From: Poriferisodalis sp965204125
GTDB taxonomy: Bacteria; Actinomycetota; Acidimicrobiia; Acidimicrobiales; Poriferisodalaceae
Reading direction: 5' to 3'
DNA: 64,000 nt
Assembly: GCF_965204125.1 (NCBI RefSeq)
Contig: NZ_OZ241968.1
Span: 1 to 64,000, forward strand
Part shown: positions 33,165-42,350 of the stretch, in pieces
How the letters are laid out: every line of letters begins with the position of its first letter
Numbering within the stretch: position 1 is the stretch's first letter
The notes under the pieces: generated by a model
Databases searched by the model: none
Seen by the model: the letters and a program-made list of their open reading frames with translations, nothing else
Told to the model about the DNA's origin: nothing
Position numbers and translations under genes: made by a program

Positions 33165-34376
33165 TCATTCGCTCAGCCCATGCATCCCGAGCACATCCAT
33201 CATCTGGTCGACGTCCTTGTCACCCCGACCCGAGAGATTCATCAGCACCGTCTGGCCCGGGATCTCTGGTGCCGCCCGGACAATCCATGCCAGGGCGTGA
33301 GCGCACTCCAGCGCCGGGATGATGCCTTCGGCCCTGCTCATCAGCGTGAACGCCTCGACCACCTCGGCGTCGGTCACGCTCGGGTACTCGGCACGGCCGA
33401 TCGCCGCCAGGTAGGCGTGCTCGGGCCCGACGCCCGGATAATCAAGCCCGGCCGAGATCGACTCGGCCTCCATCACCTGGCCCACCTCGTCCTGCATGAG
33501 ATAGCTGGTCATGCCGTGCACCACGCCGGGCACGCCGCGCCCGACCGCGGCGCCGCCAGCAGGCTCTACGCCCACGAGCCGGGCGTCGCCGTCGGCAAAG
33601 CCCGAGAAGATCCCAGCGGCATTGCTGCCCCCGCCGACACACGCGACCACCACGTCGGGGTCGCCGCCAGTGAGGTCTTTGCACTGCGCCGCGGCCTCGT
33701 CGCCGAGGATGTGGTGGAACGTGCGCACCATCCACGGGTAGGGATGGGGGCCCATCACCGAGCCGAGGCAGTAGTGCGTGTTCTCGACGGTGGCCACCCA
33801 GTCCCGCAGCGCCTCGTTGACGGCATCCTTGAGCGTGCGGCTGCCCGACTGCACCGACTCCACTTCGGACCCCAGCAGGCGCATGCGGAACACGTTCAGG
33901 GCCTGACGGTCGACGTCGACGGCGCCCATGTACACCTTGCACTCCATGCCGAGCAGCGCCGCAGCAGTTGCTGTGGCGACGCCGTGCTGGCCGGCACCGG
34001 TCTCGGCCACGAGCCGTGTCTTGCCCATGCGCTGGGCCAGCAGCGCCTGCCCGATGACGTTGTTGATCTTGTGCGAGCCCGTGTGGTTGAGGTCTTCGCG
34101 CTTGACCAGCAAGCGCACACCCAGTTGGCTCGACAGGTTGCGGCATTCGGTCAGCGGCGACGGCCGTCCCCCGTAGTCACGCAGCGTGGTCTCGAATTCG
34201 GCCACGAACGCCGGGTCGGCCCAGGCCTCCCGGAATGCCGCCTCAAGCTCCTCGCACGCTGCGACCAGCGTCTCGGGAACGAATCGGCCACCGAAGTCGC
34301 CGAATCGCCCATCGGGCGTGGGCTCGCCCATGACCGACCGGTGACCGGGCGTGGGACCGTCAGTTGCTGCAGCCAT
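33165..34376 (-). CDS. trpB: Tryptophan synthase beta chain
   Basis: 403 residues. PLP-binding Lys in NHTGSHKINNVIGQ, GRFGDFGGRFVPETL at the N-terminus, phosphate-binding GGGSNAAGIF and the C-terminal NLSGRGDKD. Condenses indole with serine. It follows trpF after 12 bases and precedes trpA, the usual order. An internal ATG (MGEPTPD) is an alternative start. Confidence 0.96.
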   Translation of the reverse strand: MAAATDGPTPGHRSVMGEPTPDGRFGDFGGRFVPETLVAACEELEAAFREAWADPAFVAEFETTLRDYGGRPSPLTECRNLSSQLGVRLLVKREDLNHTGSHKINNVIGQALLAQRMGKTRLVAETGAGQHGVATATAAALLGMECKVYMGAVDVDRQALNVFRMRLLGSEVESVQSGSRTLKDAVNEALRDWVATVENTHYCLGSVMGPHPYPWMVRTFHHILGDEAAAQCKDLTGGDPDVVVACVGGGSNAAGIFSGFADGDARLVGVEPAGGAAVGRGVPGVVHGMTSYLMQDEVGQVMEAESISAGLDYPGVGPEHAYLAAIGRAEYPSVTDAEVVEAFTLMSRAEGIIPALECAHALAWIVRAAPEIPGQTVLMNLSGRGDKDVDQMMDVLGMHGLSE

Positions 34377-34388
34377 GTCGCCCCTCGC

Positions 34389-35063
34389 TTAGTCGTCGCG
34401 CCAGTCGTACGGTGCGCCCTGTTCTGGCGACTCCGACTCGTCGGCCTCCTCGTAGAGGGCCCCGGCCTCCTTGGCTGCCGTGACGAACTCGCGCATGGCG
34501 AGCACATCCTTGCGGCCGGGCTCGGACTCGACGCCCGACGCCACATCCACGCCCCACGGCCGCACGACCTCAATGGCCTGCGCCACGTTCGAGGCGCGCA
34601 GCCCGCCCGCAAGCAGCAGTCTCATGCCGCGATCTCGGCCCTCGAGTTGCCGCCAGTCGAAGACACGCCCGCTGCCGGGCTCGGAGCCGTCCAGCATGAG
34701 CACCGAAGCGCCGTAATCACGCACCCGTTCCACATTGGGATCTCCCGCGACGAATGCCTTGATCAGGCCGGGCACCCGCTCGGCGATCCAGCGGCTGTCG
34801 GCCGTGGTCTCATTGCCGTGCAACTGAGCCAGGCGCAGACCGGCTCCATCCATGATCTGCACGACCCGCTCGGGCAGCTCGTTGCGGAATACACCGACCG
34901 TGACGACGCCGCCCGGCAGTCGGCGAACGATGTCCCTGGCCAGCCTCGGGGAGATCTGCCGTGGCGACCCGGGCACGAAGTTGAAGCCGACGGCGTCGGC
35001 ACCCATGCCGACGGCGACCAGCGCATCCTCTTCGTTCGTGACGCCACAGATCTTTACGAACAT
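34389..35063 (-). CDS. trpF: Phosphoribosylanthranilate isomerase
   Basis: 224 residues. KICGVTNEEDALVAVGMGADAVGF at the start holds the catalytic Cys; Asp later in VLMLDGSEPGSG; LLAGGLRASNV is the phosphate loop. Third-step enzyme of tryptophan synthesis. trpC and trpD are not in this window. Confidence 0.93.
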   Translation of the reverse strand: MFVKICGVTNEEDALVAVGMGADAVGFNFVPGSPRQISPRLARDIVRRLPGGVVTVGVFRNELPERVVQIMDGAGLRLAQLHGNETTADSRWIAERVPGLIKAFVAGDPNVERVRDYGASVLMLDGSEPGSGRVFDWRQLEGRDRGMRLLLAGGLRASNVAQAIEVVRPWGVDVASGVESEPGRKDVLAMREFVTAAKEAGALYEEADESESPEQGAPYDWRDD

Positions 35064-35137
35064 GTCACTACCGGCATGTCAGGCGATCCCTCGCGGCAGC
35101 GGGCCCATGTGTCCCGCTCTTGTTCGCTGAGCCAGGG

Positions 35138-35452
35138 TCAGAAATCGAGACCCTTGGCCACGGCTGGGTCGAGGAAGATGAGCTCGGGACGGGCCGCCAT
35201 GAACTCACGAGTGGCCTGGCCGAAGACCTTCATCTGCTCCGAGCCGCCGTGGGCTGCGAGCGCATCCTGGTCGCTGTACAGCTCGTAGAACCACACCACG
35301 TCGGCGTCGTTCTGATCCTTGTGGGCGGCGTATACCTCGGTGCCCGGCTCGCCGGCGACGTTGCTCATGCCGATGTCGGCGATCACTGCGAGCAGCTCGT
35401 CACGCATGCCTTCTTTGGCGGTCAGCTTGGCCAGGAGTGCCGTCTTTGCCAT
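35138..35452 (-). CDS. ABM-domain (antibiotic biosynthesis monooxygenase-like) small protein
   Basis: 104 residues of the dimeric alpha-beta barrel family: LLAKLTAKEGMRDELLAVI, VYAAHKDQNDADVVWFYELY and the downstream helix. Often called putative quinol monooxygenase. Lies between the ygfZ-like gene and trpF in the same direction. Start at the ATG giving the normal length; the frame is open upstream. Confidence 0.85.
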   Translation of the reverse strand: MAKTALLAKLTAKEGMRDELLAVIADIGMSNVAGEPGTEVYAAHKDQNDADVVWFYELYSDQDALAAHGGSEQMKVFGQATREFMAARPELIFLDPAVAKGLDF

Positions 35453-35525
35453 GTCGTTGCTCCCTGCGATCCGTTCGACTCGACAACAGCCTGCGAGCGT
35501 ACCGGCACCGATCCCAGCGGCGAGA

Positions 35526-36410
35526 TCAGAACAGGTCGGCAAGAGCGACGGGCGGGCCGCCGTCAACGCGCACCTCGCCGCCGACACCTCGTTGCACAGA
35601 TGCGAATCCGACGACGGCGCCAGCCAGCGAAGCGGTACTCAGCACGGTGCCGATGCCGGCGCCGTCGGTGCCGCAGAGCCCGTCACCTGGCGAGACATCG
35701 CCCGCAGCTCGGAAGCGCTGAATGCACCGTCGCCCTCCGGTGCGCGAGTCGATTCGCTCCACCAGCTCCTGGCCCCGGTAGCAGCCCTTGGTGAACGACG
35801 CAGCTCGCTCGACGAGGCCGGTCTCGTTGGGGATGTCGCCCGGTTGGATCTCGATGCCCATGGCCGGCAGGCCGTAGGCCATGCGGAGCGCCTCGAACTC
35901 GTCCGCCGAGACCTGCTCGGCGCCGTCGGCCAACGCAGCAGCCTCGCTGCCCGAGCCGACCAGCAGGTCGTGGCCACTGGCCAGCGGCCAGTGCGTGGGG
36001 CGCACCACGTGCTCAGGGGCTTCGGCCGGGCCGGCGCTCGAAGCGCCGACCGCCGATTCGCCTGCCACCAGGGGTCCGCGCACCGCGTGCATCTGCCATT
36101 CATGCAGGGAGAAATCGGCACGCGTCCGCAGCTTGAAACGCTCAAGCGATGCGGATGTCGCCTCGCCGAAGCCGGGCTCGATGTCGGCAATGTAGGTCTC
36201 GGGGCCGGTGCGGCTGATGGCGAAGAGCGCCTCGATCCGCCCTCGTGGTTCCAGCAGGAACGACAGGGTGCTCTGGCCGATCTCCATGGCCTCCACGTCG
36301 GCCGAGATCTGGCCGTGCAGGTACACCGCGGCCTCGGGGCCGGTCACCACGAGCACATCGCGCCGCGCTGTTGCCGCTACCAGCCGGTCGAGCTCAGGCA
36401 CCACAGTCAT
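35526..36410 (-). CDS. ygfZ: YgfZ/GcvT-like folate-binding protein
   Basis: 294 residues. C-terminal motif FTKGCYRGQELVERIDSR is the YgfZ signature with its conserved Cys; N-terminal GPEAAVYLHGQISADV is typical too. Takes part in Fe-S cluster repair or assembly with folate. The ATG at 36410 overlaps the trpEG stop (ATGA); another ATG lies four codons upstream. Confidence 0.88.
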   Translation of the reverse strand: MTVVPELDRLVAATARRDVLVVTGPEAAVYLHGQISADVEAMEIGQSTLSFLLEPRGRIEALFAISRTGPETYIADIEPGFGEATSASLERFKLRTRADFSLHEWQMHAVRGPLVAGESAVGASSAGPAEAPEHVVRPTHWPLASGHDLLVGSGSEAAALADGAEQVSADEFEALRMAYGLPAMGIEIQPGDIPNETGLVERAASFTKGCYRGQELVERIDSRTGGRRCIQRFRAAGDVSPGDGLCGTDGAGIGTVLSTASLAGAVVGFASVQRGVGGEVRVDGGPPVALADLF

Positions 36411-38641
36411 CCTGCCCTCCATCCGGGCACCAGCCGGTCCACGGCGCTGCGTATCAGCGCTAGCCCCACCCCGTCATCGAGCGACATGATCGACTCCGGG
36501 TGGAACTGCACGGCCGCGACCGGCAGCTCGCGGTGCTCCACCGCCATGACGATGTCGTCGTCCAGGCTGACCGCCGTCACCTCGAGCGAATCGGGTACTT
36601 CGGAGCGGCGGGCGAACAGCGAGTGGTAGCGGCCCGCCCGGAATTCCTTTGGCAGCCCGTCGAGCAGCTGCCCGCCGAGGATGCGGATGGCAGACGGCTT
36701 GCCGTGCATGGGCGTGGCGAGCTGGCCCAGCTCGCCGCCGAAGTACTCCACGATGCCTTGCAATCCCAAGCACACCCCGAACAGCGGCAGCCCGGCATCG
36801 AGCGTGGCCCGCACCACCGGTCCGATGCTGAAGTCGTCGGGCCGGCCCGGGCCTGGCGAGAGCACGATGAGGTCGAAGTCGTCGGCGCTGATCTCCTCGG
36901 TGGGGAAGCCGGCTCGGCGCGTCACCACCGTGGCACCGGTCTGGCGCAGGTAGTTCGCCAGCGTGTGCACGAACGAGTCGAGGTGATCCACCAGCAGCAC
37001 CCGCCGGTCGCTGGGGGCCGAAGCGGCAACCCCTGTGGCCGCCGCCGAGCGCGGCCGCCGGATGGCGTCGAGGAACGCCGATGCCTTGAGCTCGGTCTCC
37101 GATTCCTCCTCGTCGGGCTCGGAGTCCCACAGCAGCGTGGCCCCCACCCGCACCTCCGCATGTCCGTCGGCGACGCGGATCGTGCGGAGCGTGAGCCCGG
37201 TGTTGAGGCTGCCGTCGAAGCCCACCTTGCCTACAGCACCCCCGTACCAGGCCCTGGCGGTGCGTTCGCGCTGCTCGAGGAACATCATCGCCGCCGTTTT
37301 GGGCGCGCCGGTCACCGTGACCGCCCACGTGTGCGACAGAAACGCATCGAGCGCGTCGAAGCCGGGGCGCAGACGCCCTTCCACATGGTCGACGGTGTGG
37401 ATGAGGCGTGAGTACATCTCGATCTGGCGGCGGCCGATCACCTTGACCGACCCGGGGATGCAGATGCGGCTCTTGTCGTTGCGGTCGACATCGGTGCACA
37501 TGGTCAACTCGGACTCGTCCTTCGCCGAGTTGAGCAGCGCCAGGATCTGCGAGGCATCGTCGATGGGGTCTTGGCCGCGGGCGATGGTTCCCGAGATCGG
37601 GCAGGTCTCCACCCGCTCGCCCTCGACCCGCACGTACATCTCGGGCGAGGCGCCGATGAGCCACTCGCCCGTATCACCCGCCGCACTGTGCCCATTGCGC
37701 CCGGCTGAAGCCGGGCCGAGATTGATCAGGAACCCGTACGGCGCTGGGTTCTGCTCCTTGAGCCGGCGGAACAGCTCTGCGGGAGACTCGATGCAGGGCT
37801 CGGAGAACATCTGGCTGGTGACCACTTCGAAGAGGTCGCCACGGGCGAAATACTCATGGGCCGCCCGCACACCGGCCGCATAGCCGCCGGGCTCGTGGTC
37901 GCAGCTCGCCTCCAGCTCGAAGTCGGGCTCGTACGGCACGCGTGCGCCGCCGCCCGCCAACCCGGCGGTGCTGCGTCCGTTCACGTCGAAGTCGTAATGG
38001 AAGCGCTGCGCGATGCCGCCCTCGTGGTCCACGATGAGCAGGTCGTCGGGCAGGTAGAGCACCAGGTCGCGCTGTTCGGCCGGGCGCGGCAGCGTCAGCG
38101 CGATGGGCTCGAACTGGAACGCAAGGTCGTAGCCGAAGGCCCCGTACAGGCCCAGGTGCGGGTCGTCGCAGGAGAACAGGTTCACCAGGGCGCGAACCAC
38201 CGTGAACGTGGACGGCTGGCGGCTGCGCTCTTCTTCCTCGAAACGCCGATCGGCCCGTTCCACCCGGCAGACCACGGCGCCCGAGCCGTCGCCGGCCTCG
38301 TGACGAAGGTCGACGATGCCCGCAGCGCTGCCCAGCGCCGCCAGCGCCTCATGAACCGGCTCCAGCAGCACCGTGCCTCGCTCGTTCAGGGCGCTCACCC
38401 AGATGTCCTGCGCCCGGCTGGTGATGGCCAGCGGCGGGTCGGCGAAGCCCATGTCCCAGCGGGTGTAGCGGCCGGGGTACTCGTAGCTCGACGACAGCAG
38501 CACGCCCCGCGCCTCGTCCAGCCGGTCGACGAGGTCTTCGATCTCGGCGTTGCCGTCGACCGTCGATGCCGTCAGCGAGATGGTGATGCCGCCGCCGGTC
38601 TGGAACTGCGTCTCGCCCGTAGTCATCTGTTCAGGGCTCAT
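36407..38641 (-). CDS. trpEG: Fused anthranilate synthase, TrpE-TrpG
   Basis: About 744 residues. Residues 1-520 form the chorismate-using component (PYGFLINLG, CPISGTIARGQ, TMCTDVDRNDKSRIC, and AVTVTGAPKTAAM). After a short Ala/Arg linker, about 550-735 form the glutaminase half with nucleophile Cys in LFGVCLGLQGIVEYFG, RYHSLFARRS and QFHPES. One chain thus makes anthranilate and supplies its own ammonia, as in Rhizobium or some Streptomyces, whereas most actinobacteria keep two genes. First trp gene; 28 bases after the GroES-like gene. Confidence 0.94.
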   Translation of the reverse strand: MSPEQMTTGETQFQTGGGITISLTASTVDGNAEIEDLVDRLDEARGVLLSSSYEYPGRYTRWDMGFADPPLAITSRAQDIWVSALNERGTVLLEPVHEALAALGSAAGIVDLRHEAGDGSGAVVCRVERADRRFEEEERSRQPSTFTVVRALVNLFSCDDPHLGLYGAFGYDLAFQFEPIALTLPRPAEQRDLVLYLPDDLLIVDHEGGIAQRFHYDFDVNGRSTAGLAGGGARVPYEPDFELEASCDHEPGGYAAGVRAAHEYFARGDLFEVVTSQMFSEPCIESPAELFRRLKEQNPAPYGFLINLGPASAGRNGHSAAGDTGEWLIGASPEMYVRVEGERVETCPISGTIARGQDPIDDASQILALLNSAKDESELTMCTDVDRNDKSRICIPGSVKVIGRRQIEMYSRLIHTVDHVEGRLRPGFDALDAFLSHTWAVTVTGAPKTAAMMFLEQRERTARAWYGGAVGKVGFDGSLNTGLTLRTIRVADGHAEVRVGATLLWDSEPDEEESETELKASAFLDAIRRPRSAAATGVAASAPSDRRVLLVDHLDSFVHTLANYLRQTGATVVTRRAGFPTEEISADDFDLIVLSPGPGRPDDFSIGPVVRATLDAGLPLFGVCLGLQGIVEYFGGELGQLATPMHGKPSAIRILGGQLLDGLPKEFRAGRYHSLFARRSEVPDSLEVTAVSLDDDIVMAVEHRELPVAAVQFHPESIMSLDDGVGLALIRSAVDRLVPGWRAG

Positions 38642-38669
38642 GGGTCCAAGCGGGCTCAGGGCCGCACGA

Positions 38670-39128
38670 TCACAGGTACAGGCCGGTGCTGCCGGGCTCG
38701 ATGCGCGGCGCAGCGATGGCGTGCACATCCCGCTCGCGCAGGATCAGGAAATCGTCGCCGTGCACCTCGACCTCGTGGCGATCCTCGGGGCTGAACAGCA
38801 CCCGGTCACCTTCCTGGGCCGTCCTCACGTTCGGCCCGGCGCCGATGACCTCGCCCCACACGAGGCGCTTGTTCTGCTGCGCGGTTGCCGGGATCAGGAT
38901 CCCGCCGCTGGTGCGCCGCTCCGAGCCGTCGTTGGGCAGCCGCACCAGCAACCGGTCGTGCAGCATCTTGATGGGCCGGCGCTCGCCGTCGGAATCGGGC
39001 GGGGCAGACGGCTTCGGCTTGCTGGCAGCGGGCTTGGGGCGACTGCCGGTCTTCGAGCTCTTCGAGGCACGAGCAGGTTTCGTCGCCGCAGCGGCGCCGT
39101 GCTCGTTGTTGGTCTCAGGAGCGCTCAC
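38670..39128 (-). CDS. GroES (Cpn10)-like protein with long disordered N-terminus
   Basis: 152 residues from a GTG. About 50 N-terminal residues rich in Lys, Pro, Ala and Ser, then a Cpn10 domain: MLHDRLLVRLPN, SGGILIPATAQ, GEVIGAGPN, GDRVLFSPEDRHEVEV and DDFLILRERDVHAI. Real GroES proteins are about 100 residues, encoded with groEL; none is here. It precedes trpEG by 28 bases on the same strand. The open frame runs into the divergent hydrolase gene, so I chose the GTG that leaves a 25-base spacer. Confidence 0.8.
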   Translation of the reverse strand: MSAPETNNEHGAAAATKPARASKSSKTGSRPKPAASKPKPSAPPDSDGERRPIKMLHDRLLVRLPNDGSERRTSGGILIPATAQQNKRLVWGEVIGAGPNVRTAQEGDRVLFSPEDRHEVEVHGDDFLILRERDVHAIAAPRIEPGSTGLYL

Positions 39129-39153
39129 CGCCCGCACGGTACCGTTCACCGGC

Positions 39154-39900
39154 GTGATTGACGCAGAGAATTCCGGTGGCGCGTCAGCGCCCGGGCCTCC
39201 CTTCACGGTCGAGGCGTTCGCTGTCACCGCAGTGACCTCGGACGGCATCGAGCTCGAGGCCGAAGCAGCCTGGCCCAGCTCGCCGCCGCCCGAGAGCGCT
39301 GGGGCCGATGGCGGCAATTCCGACGGCGCTGCTGCGGCGGTGGCTGTGCTGTCTCATCCGCACCCGCTCTACGGCGGCGACATGTGGAACCCGCTGGTCG
39401 ATCACCTGTTCAGGGCCCTGCCCGCGAGCGGCATCGCAACACTGCGCTACAACTTCCGGGGCACCGGTCGTTCCGGCGGCAGCCACGACGACGGCAAGGC
39501 CGAGCGGCTCGACGCCGTGGCGGCATTCGACGCGGCCGTGCGCCTCGCAGCGAACCGATCGTCCACTACTGCCGCGCCGCCGGTCGTCTCGGCTGGTTGG
39601 TCGTTCGGCGGCGATGTCTCGCTGGCGGCCAGCCACGACAGCTTGTCGGCATGGATCGGCATTGCCGCGCCGTTGCGGATCGTCGACCCGGCGTCGATGG
39701 GCGCCGCAGCCGATCCTCGGCCCAAGCTGCTCCTCGTACCGGAGCACGACCAGTTCCGCTCCCCCGCCGAAGCGTCCGAGATCACCGAGGGCTGGGCCAA
39801 CACCCAGCTCGACGTGATCTCGGGCGGCGATCACTTCCTGATGGGACACGCACGAGCAGTCGGCGAGAAGATCGCCGCGTTTGTCAGCGGCCTGCGGTAA
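39154..39900 (+). CDS. Alpha/beta hydrolase (dienelactone-hydrolase-like)
   Basis: 248 residues. HPHPLYGGDMWNPL, LRYNFRGTGRSGGSHD, nucleophile Ser in SAGWSFGGDVSL, Asp in VPEHDQF and His in GGDHFLMGH: the triad of a small serine hydrolase of the COG2945 type. Poorly defined start: GTG at 39154 leaves a 25-base divergent spacer to the GroES-like gene. The first 60 residues are Ala/Pro/Ser-rich. Ends 10 bases from the convergent ligase gene. Confidence 0.82.
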   Translation: MIDAENSGGASAPGPPFTVEAFAVTAVTSDGIELEAEAAWPSSPPPESAGADGGNSDGAAAAVAVLSHPHPLYGGDMWNPLVDHLFRALPASGIATLRYNFRGTGRSGGSHDDGKAERLDAVAAFDAAVRLAANRSSTTAAPPVVSAGWSFGGDVSLAASHDSLSAWIGIAAPLRIVDPASMGAAADPRPKLLLVPEHDQFRSPAEASEITEGWANTQLDVISGGDHFLMGHARAVGEKIAAFVSGLR

Positions 39901-39909
39901 CGCCGCGGC

Positions 39910-41466
39910 TTACACGATGCGCGAGGAACGGTCGCCCCAGTACTCGTCGCGCAGGATGCGCTTGTAGAGCTTGCCGGTGGGATGGCGGGGCAGCTCGTCG
40001 CGGAAGTCAACCGAACGGGGCACCTTGTAGTTCGCTAGGTGCTCCCTGCAGTACCCCAGCAGCTCGGTCGCCAATGCATCGCCGGCCTCCATGCCGGCGA
40101 GCGGCTGCACCACGGCCTTCACTTCCTCGCCGAAGTCGTCATTGGGCACGCCGAATACCGCCGCATCGGCCACCTTGGGGTGCAGCACCAGGCAGTCCTC
40201 GATCTCTTGGGGATAGATGTTCACGCCGCCCGAGATGATCATGAAGGCCTTGCGGTCGGTCAGGTACAGGTAGCCGTCGTCGTCGACACGCCCGACATCG
40301 CCCAGCGTCGACCAGAGCTCGTGATCGTCGTGGCGCGACTCGGCGGTCTTCTCAGGGTCGTTGTGGTACTCGAAGGCCGGGATCTCGCGCTCGAAGTAGA
40401 TGGTGCCTGCCTCGCCGACCGGCAGCTCGCTGCCCTCGTCGTCGCAGATGTGGATGACCCCGATGAGCGGCTTGCCCACGGTGCCGGGCCGTTCGAGCCA
40501 TTCGTCTGAGTTCACGTAGCAGAAGCCGTTGAGCTCGGTGCCGGCGTAGTACTCGTGCAGGATCGGGCCCCACCAAGAGATCATCTGGTGCTTCACCTCG
40601 ACGGGGCACGGCGCTGCCGCATGCACCGCGACCTGGTGACTGGACAGGTCATGGCGGGTGCGCTCGGCCTCGGGCAGTTTCAGCATGCGGCTGAACATGG
40701 TCGGTACCCACTGGCTGTGGGTGATGCGGTGGCGCTCGATGTACGACAGCGCCTCAGCGGCGTCGAAGCGGTCCATGACCACCGCTGTGCCGCCGACCGA
40801 CTGCGTGCCCGTAGTGAACGACAACGGCGCAGAGTGATAGAGCGGCGCGGGCGAGAGATAGCGAGTGCCCTCTCCGAACCCGAAGACGCCGCCCAGCAAT
40901 CCGACGCCGAGCAGATCGGGGTCGGTAATCGAGGTGCCATCGAGCGGTCGCTTGATGCCCTTGGGGCGGCCCGTGGTGCCGGAGCTGTAGAGCATCGCCG
41001 ATCCCCGCGGCTGTTCAGCCAGCGGCTCGGCGGGATGGGCCGCGATGGCATCCTCGAACGGGTCGAAACCATCGGCGGTTTCGTCGAGCATGAGCCGTAT
41101 ACCGCAATCGCCGATGAGCGGCAGCATCTCGGTTGCCGCATCGATGACCGCAGGTGACGCCACGAGCACCTGGGCCCCGCAGTCGTTCACGATGTACGCG
41201 GCCTCTTCGGCCGTCAGGTAGCGGTTGACCGTGGTGAAGTACAGGCCGCTGCGCATGGCCGCCCAGTAGGCATCGAAGTAGCCGATGTTGTTGTCGGCGA
41301 AGATCGCCAGGTGGTCCCCTGGCCGGAGGCCTGCAGCCCACATGAGCTGTGCAAACCGGCAGCTGCGGGCTTCGAGCTCACCGAACGTCCGGGTCTGGCC
41401 GTCGCGGGCCATGATCACCGCTGGACGGTCAGAGTCGGTCGCCGAATACGTGCCGGGATAGCTCAT
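39910..41466 (-). CDS. Acyl-CoA synthetase (AMP-forming ligase)
   Basis: 518 residues, ANL superfamily. AMP-binding P-loop AMLYSSGTTGRPKGIKRP, LHEYYAGTELNG, DVGRVDDDGYLYLTDR and catalytic Lys in HPTGKLYKR. Joins a fatty or aromatic acid to CoA; substrate unknown. Last in line after the his operon with a 70-base gap, likely its own transcript or read-through. Confidence 0.9.
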   Translation of the reverse strand: MSYPGTYSATDSDRPAVIMARDGQTRTFGELEARSCRFAQLMWAAGLRPGDHLAIFADNNIGYFDAYWAAMRSGLYFTTVNRYLTAEEAAYIVNDCGAQVLVASPAVIDAATEMLPLIGDCGIRLMLDETADGFDPFEDAIAAHPAEPLAEQPRGSAMLYSSGTTGRPKGIKRPLDGTSITDPDLLGVGLLGGVFGFGEGTRYLSPAPLYHSAPLSFTTGTQSVGGTAVVMDRFDAAEALSYIERHRITHSQWVPTMFSRMLKLPEAERTRHDLSSHQVAVHAAAPCPVEVKHQMISWWGPILHEYYAGTELNGFCYVNSDEWLERPGTVGKPLIGVIHICDDEGSELPVGEAGTIYFEREIPAFEYHNDPEKTAESRHDDHELWSTLGDVGRVDDDGYLYLTDRKAFMIISGGVNIYPQEIEDCLVLHPKVADAAVFGVPNDDFGEEVKAVVQPLAGMEAGDALATELLGYCREHLANYKVPRSVDFRDELPRHPTGKLYKRILRDEYWGDRSSRIV

Positions 41467-41536
41467 GGCGGGGAAGCTAGCGGGCGCCTTCGAGCAGGAC
41501 TGAAACCGTCTAGCGGCGCCCGAACCCGGCAATCAA

Positions 41537-42319
41537 TCAGGCAGTGGGCGGGCGCACGGCCACGCCTGCGTCCAGCAGTGCTCGCTTGGCATCGGCGATG
41601 GTGTGCTCGCCGAAGTGGAAGATCGAGGCCGCCAGCACGGCATCCGCGTTGGCGATGAGGGCGCCGTCCACCAAGTGCTGCAACGTGCCCACTCCCCCGC
41701 TGGCAACAACAGGAATCTCCACCGCGTCCACGACAGCCCGTGTGAGCTCAAGATCGAAGCCAGCCTTGGTGCCGTCGGCGTCCATGGACGTCAGCAGGAT
41801 CTCGCCGGCGCCCAACTCAGCCACTTGGCGCACCCAGCCGAGCGCGTCGATGCCCGTGTCTTCCCGGCCACCCTTGACATAGACGTTCCAGGTGGTGCTT
41901 CCATCGGCACCGGCGCCGTTCGATTTCGCATCGACCGACACCACGACGCACTGGGTGCCGAACTCACGAGCGATCTCGCGCACCAGTTCTGGGCGGGCGA
42001 CCGCAGCCGAGTTCACCGACACCTTGTCGGCTCCCGCCCGCAGCAGCGCCCGGGCGTCGTCGACTGAGCGGATTCCCCCGCCGATCGTGAACGGGATGAA
42101 CACTTCTTCGGCGGTGTGACGGGCGAGCTCGATGATCGTGTCGCGGTCGTGCGCTGACGCTGTGATGTCGAGGAAGACGATCTCATCGGCGCCCTGGCGG
42201 TCGTACGCAGCCGCCAGCTCGACCGGGTCGCCGGCGTCGCGCAGTCCGACAAAGCTGACGCCCTTGACTACCCGCCCGTCGTCCACGTCGAGGCACGGGA
42301 TGACCCGCACGGTCTTCAT
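41537..42319 (-). CDS. hisF: Imidazole glycerol phosphate synthase, cyclase subunit
   Basis: 260 residues. RVIPCLDVDDGRVVKG with the catalytic Asp near residue 11, FLDITAS, FTIGGGIRSVDDA, LTSMDADGTKAGFD (second catalytic Asp), and VVASGGVG. Partner of HisH. End of the hisDCBHAF set, 31 bases after hisA. Confidence 0.96.
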   Translation of the reverse strand: MKTVRVIPCLDVDDGRVVKGVSFVGLRDAGDPVELAAAYDRQGADEIVFLDITASAHDRDTIIELARHTAEEVFIPFTIGGGIRSVDDARALLRAGADKVSVNSAAVARPELVREIAREFGTQCVVVSVDAKSNGAGADGSTTWNVYVKGGREDTGIDALGWVRQVAELGAGEILLTSMDADGTKAGFDLELTRAVVDAVEIPVVASGGVGTLQHLVDGALIANADAVLAASIFHFGEHTIADAKRALLDAGVAVRPPTA

Positions 42320-42350
42320 GTCGGCTCAGCCTCTCGTGCGGGTGCCCCGG

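Noticed and set aside
33159..35288. 709-codon frame opposite trpA-trpB-trpF
   Set aside because: Covers three certain trp genes on the other strand; nonsense composition.
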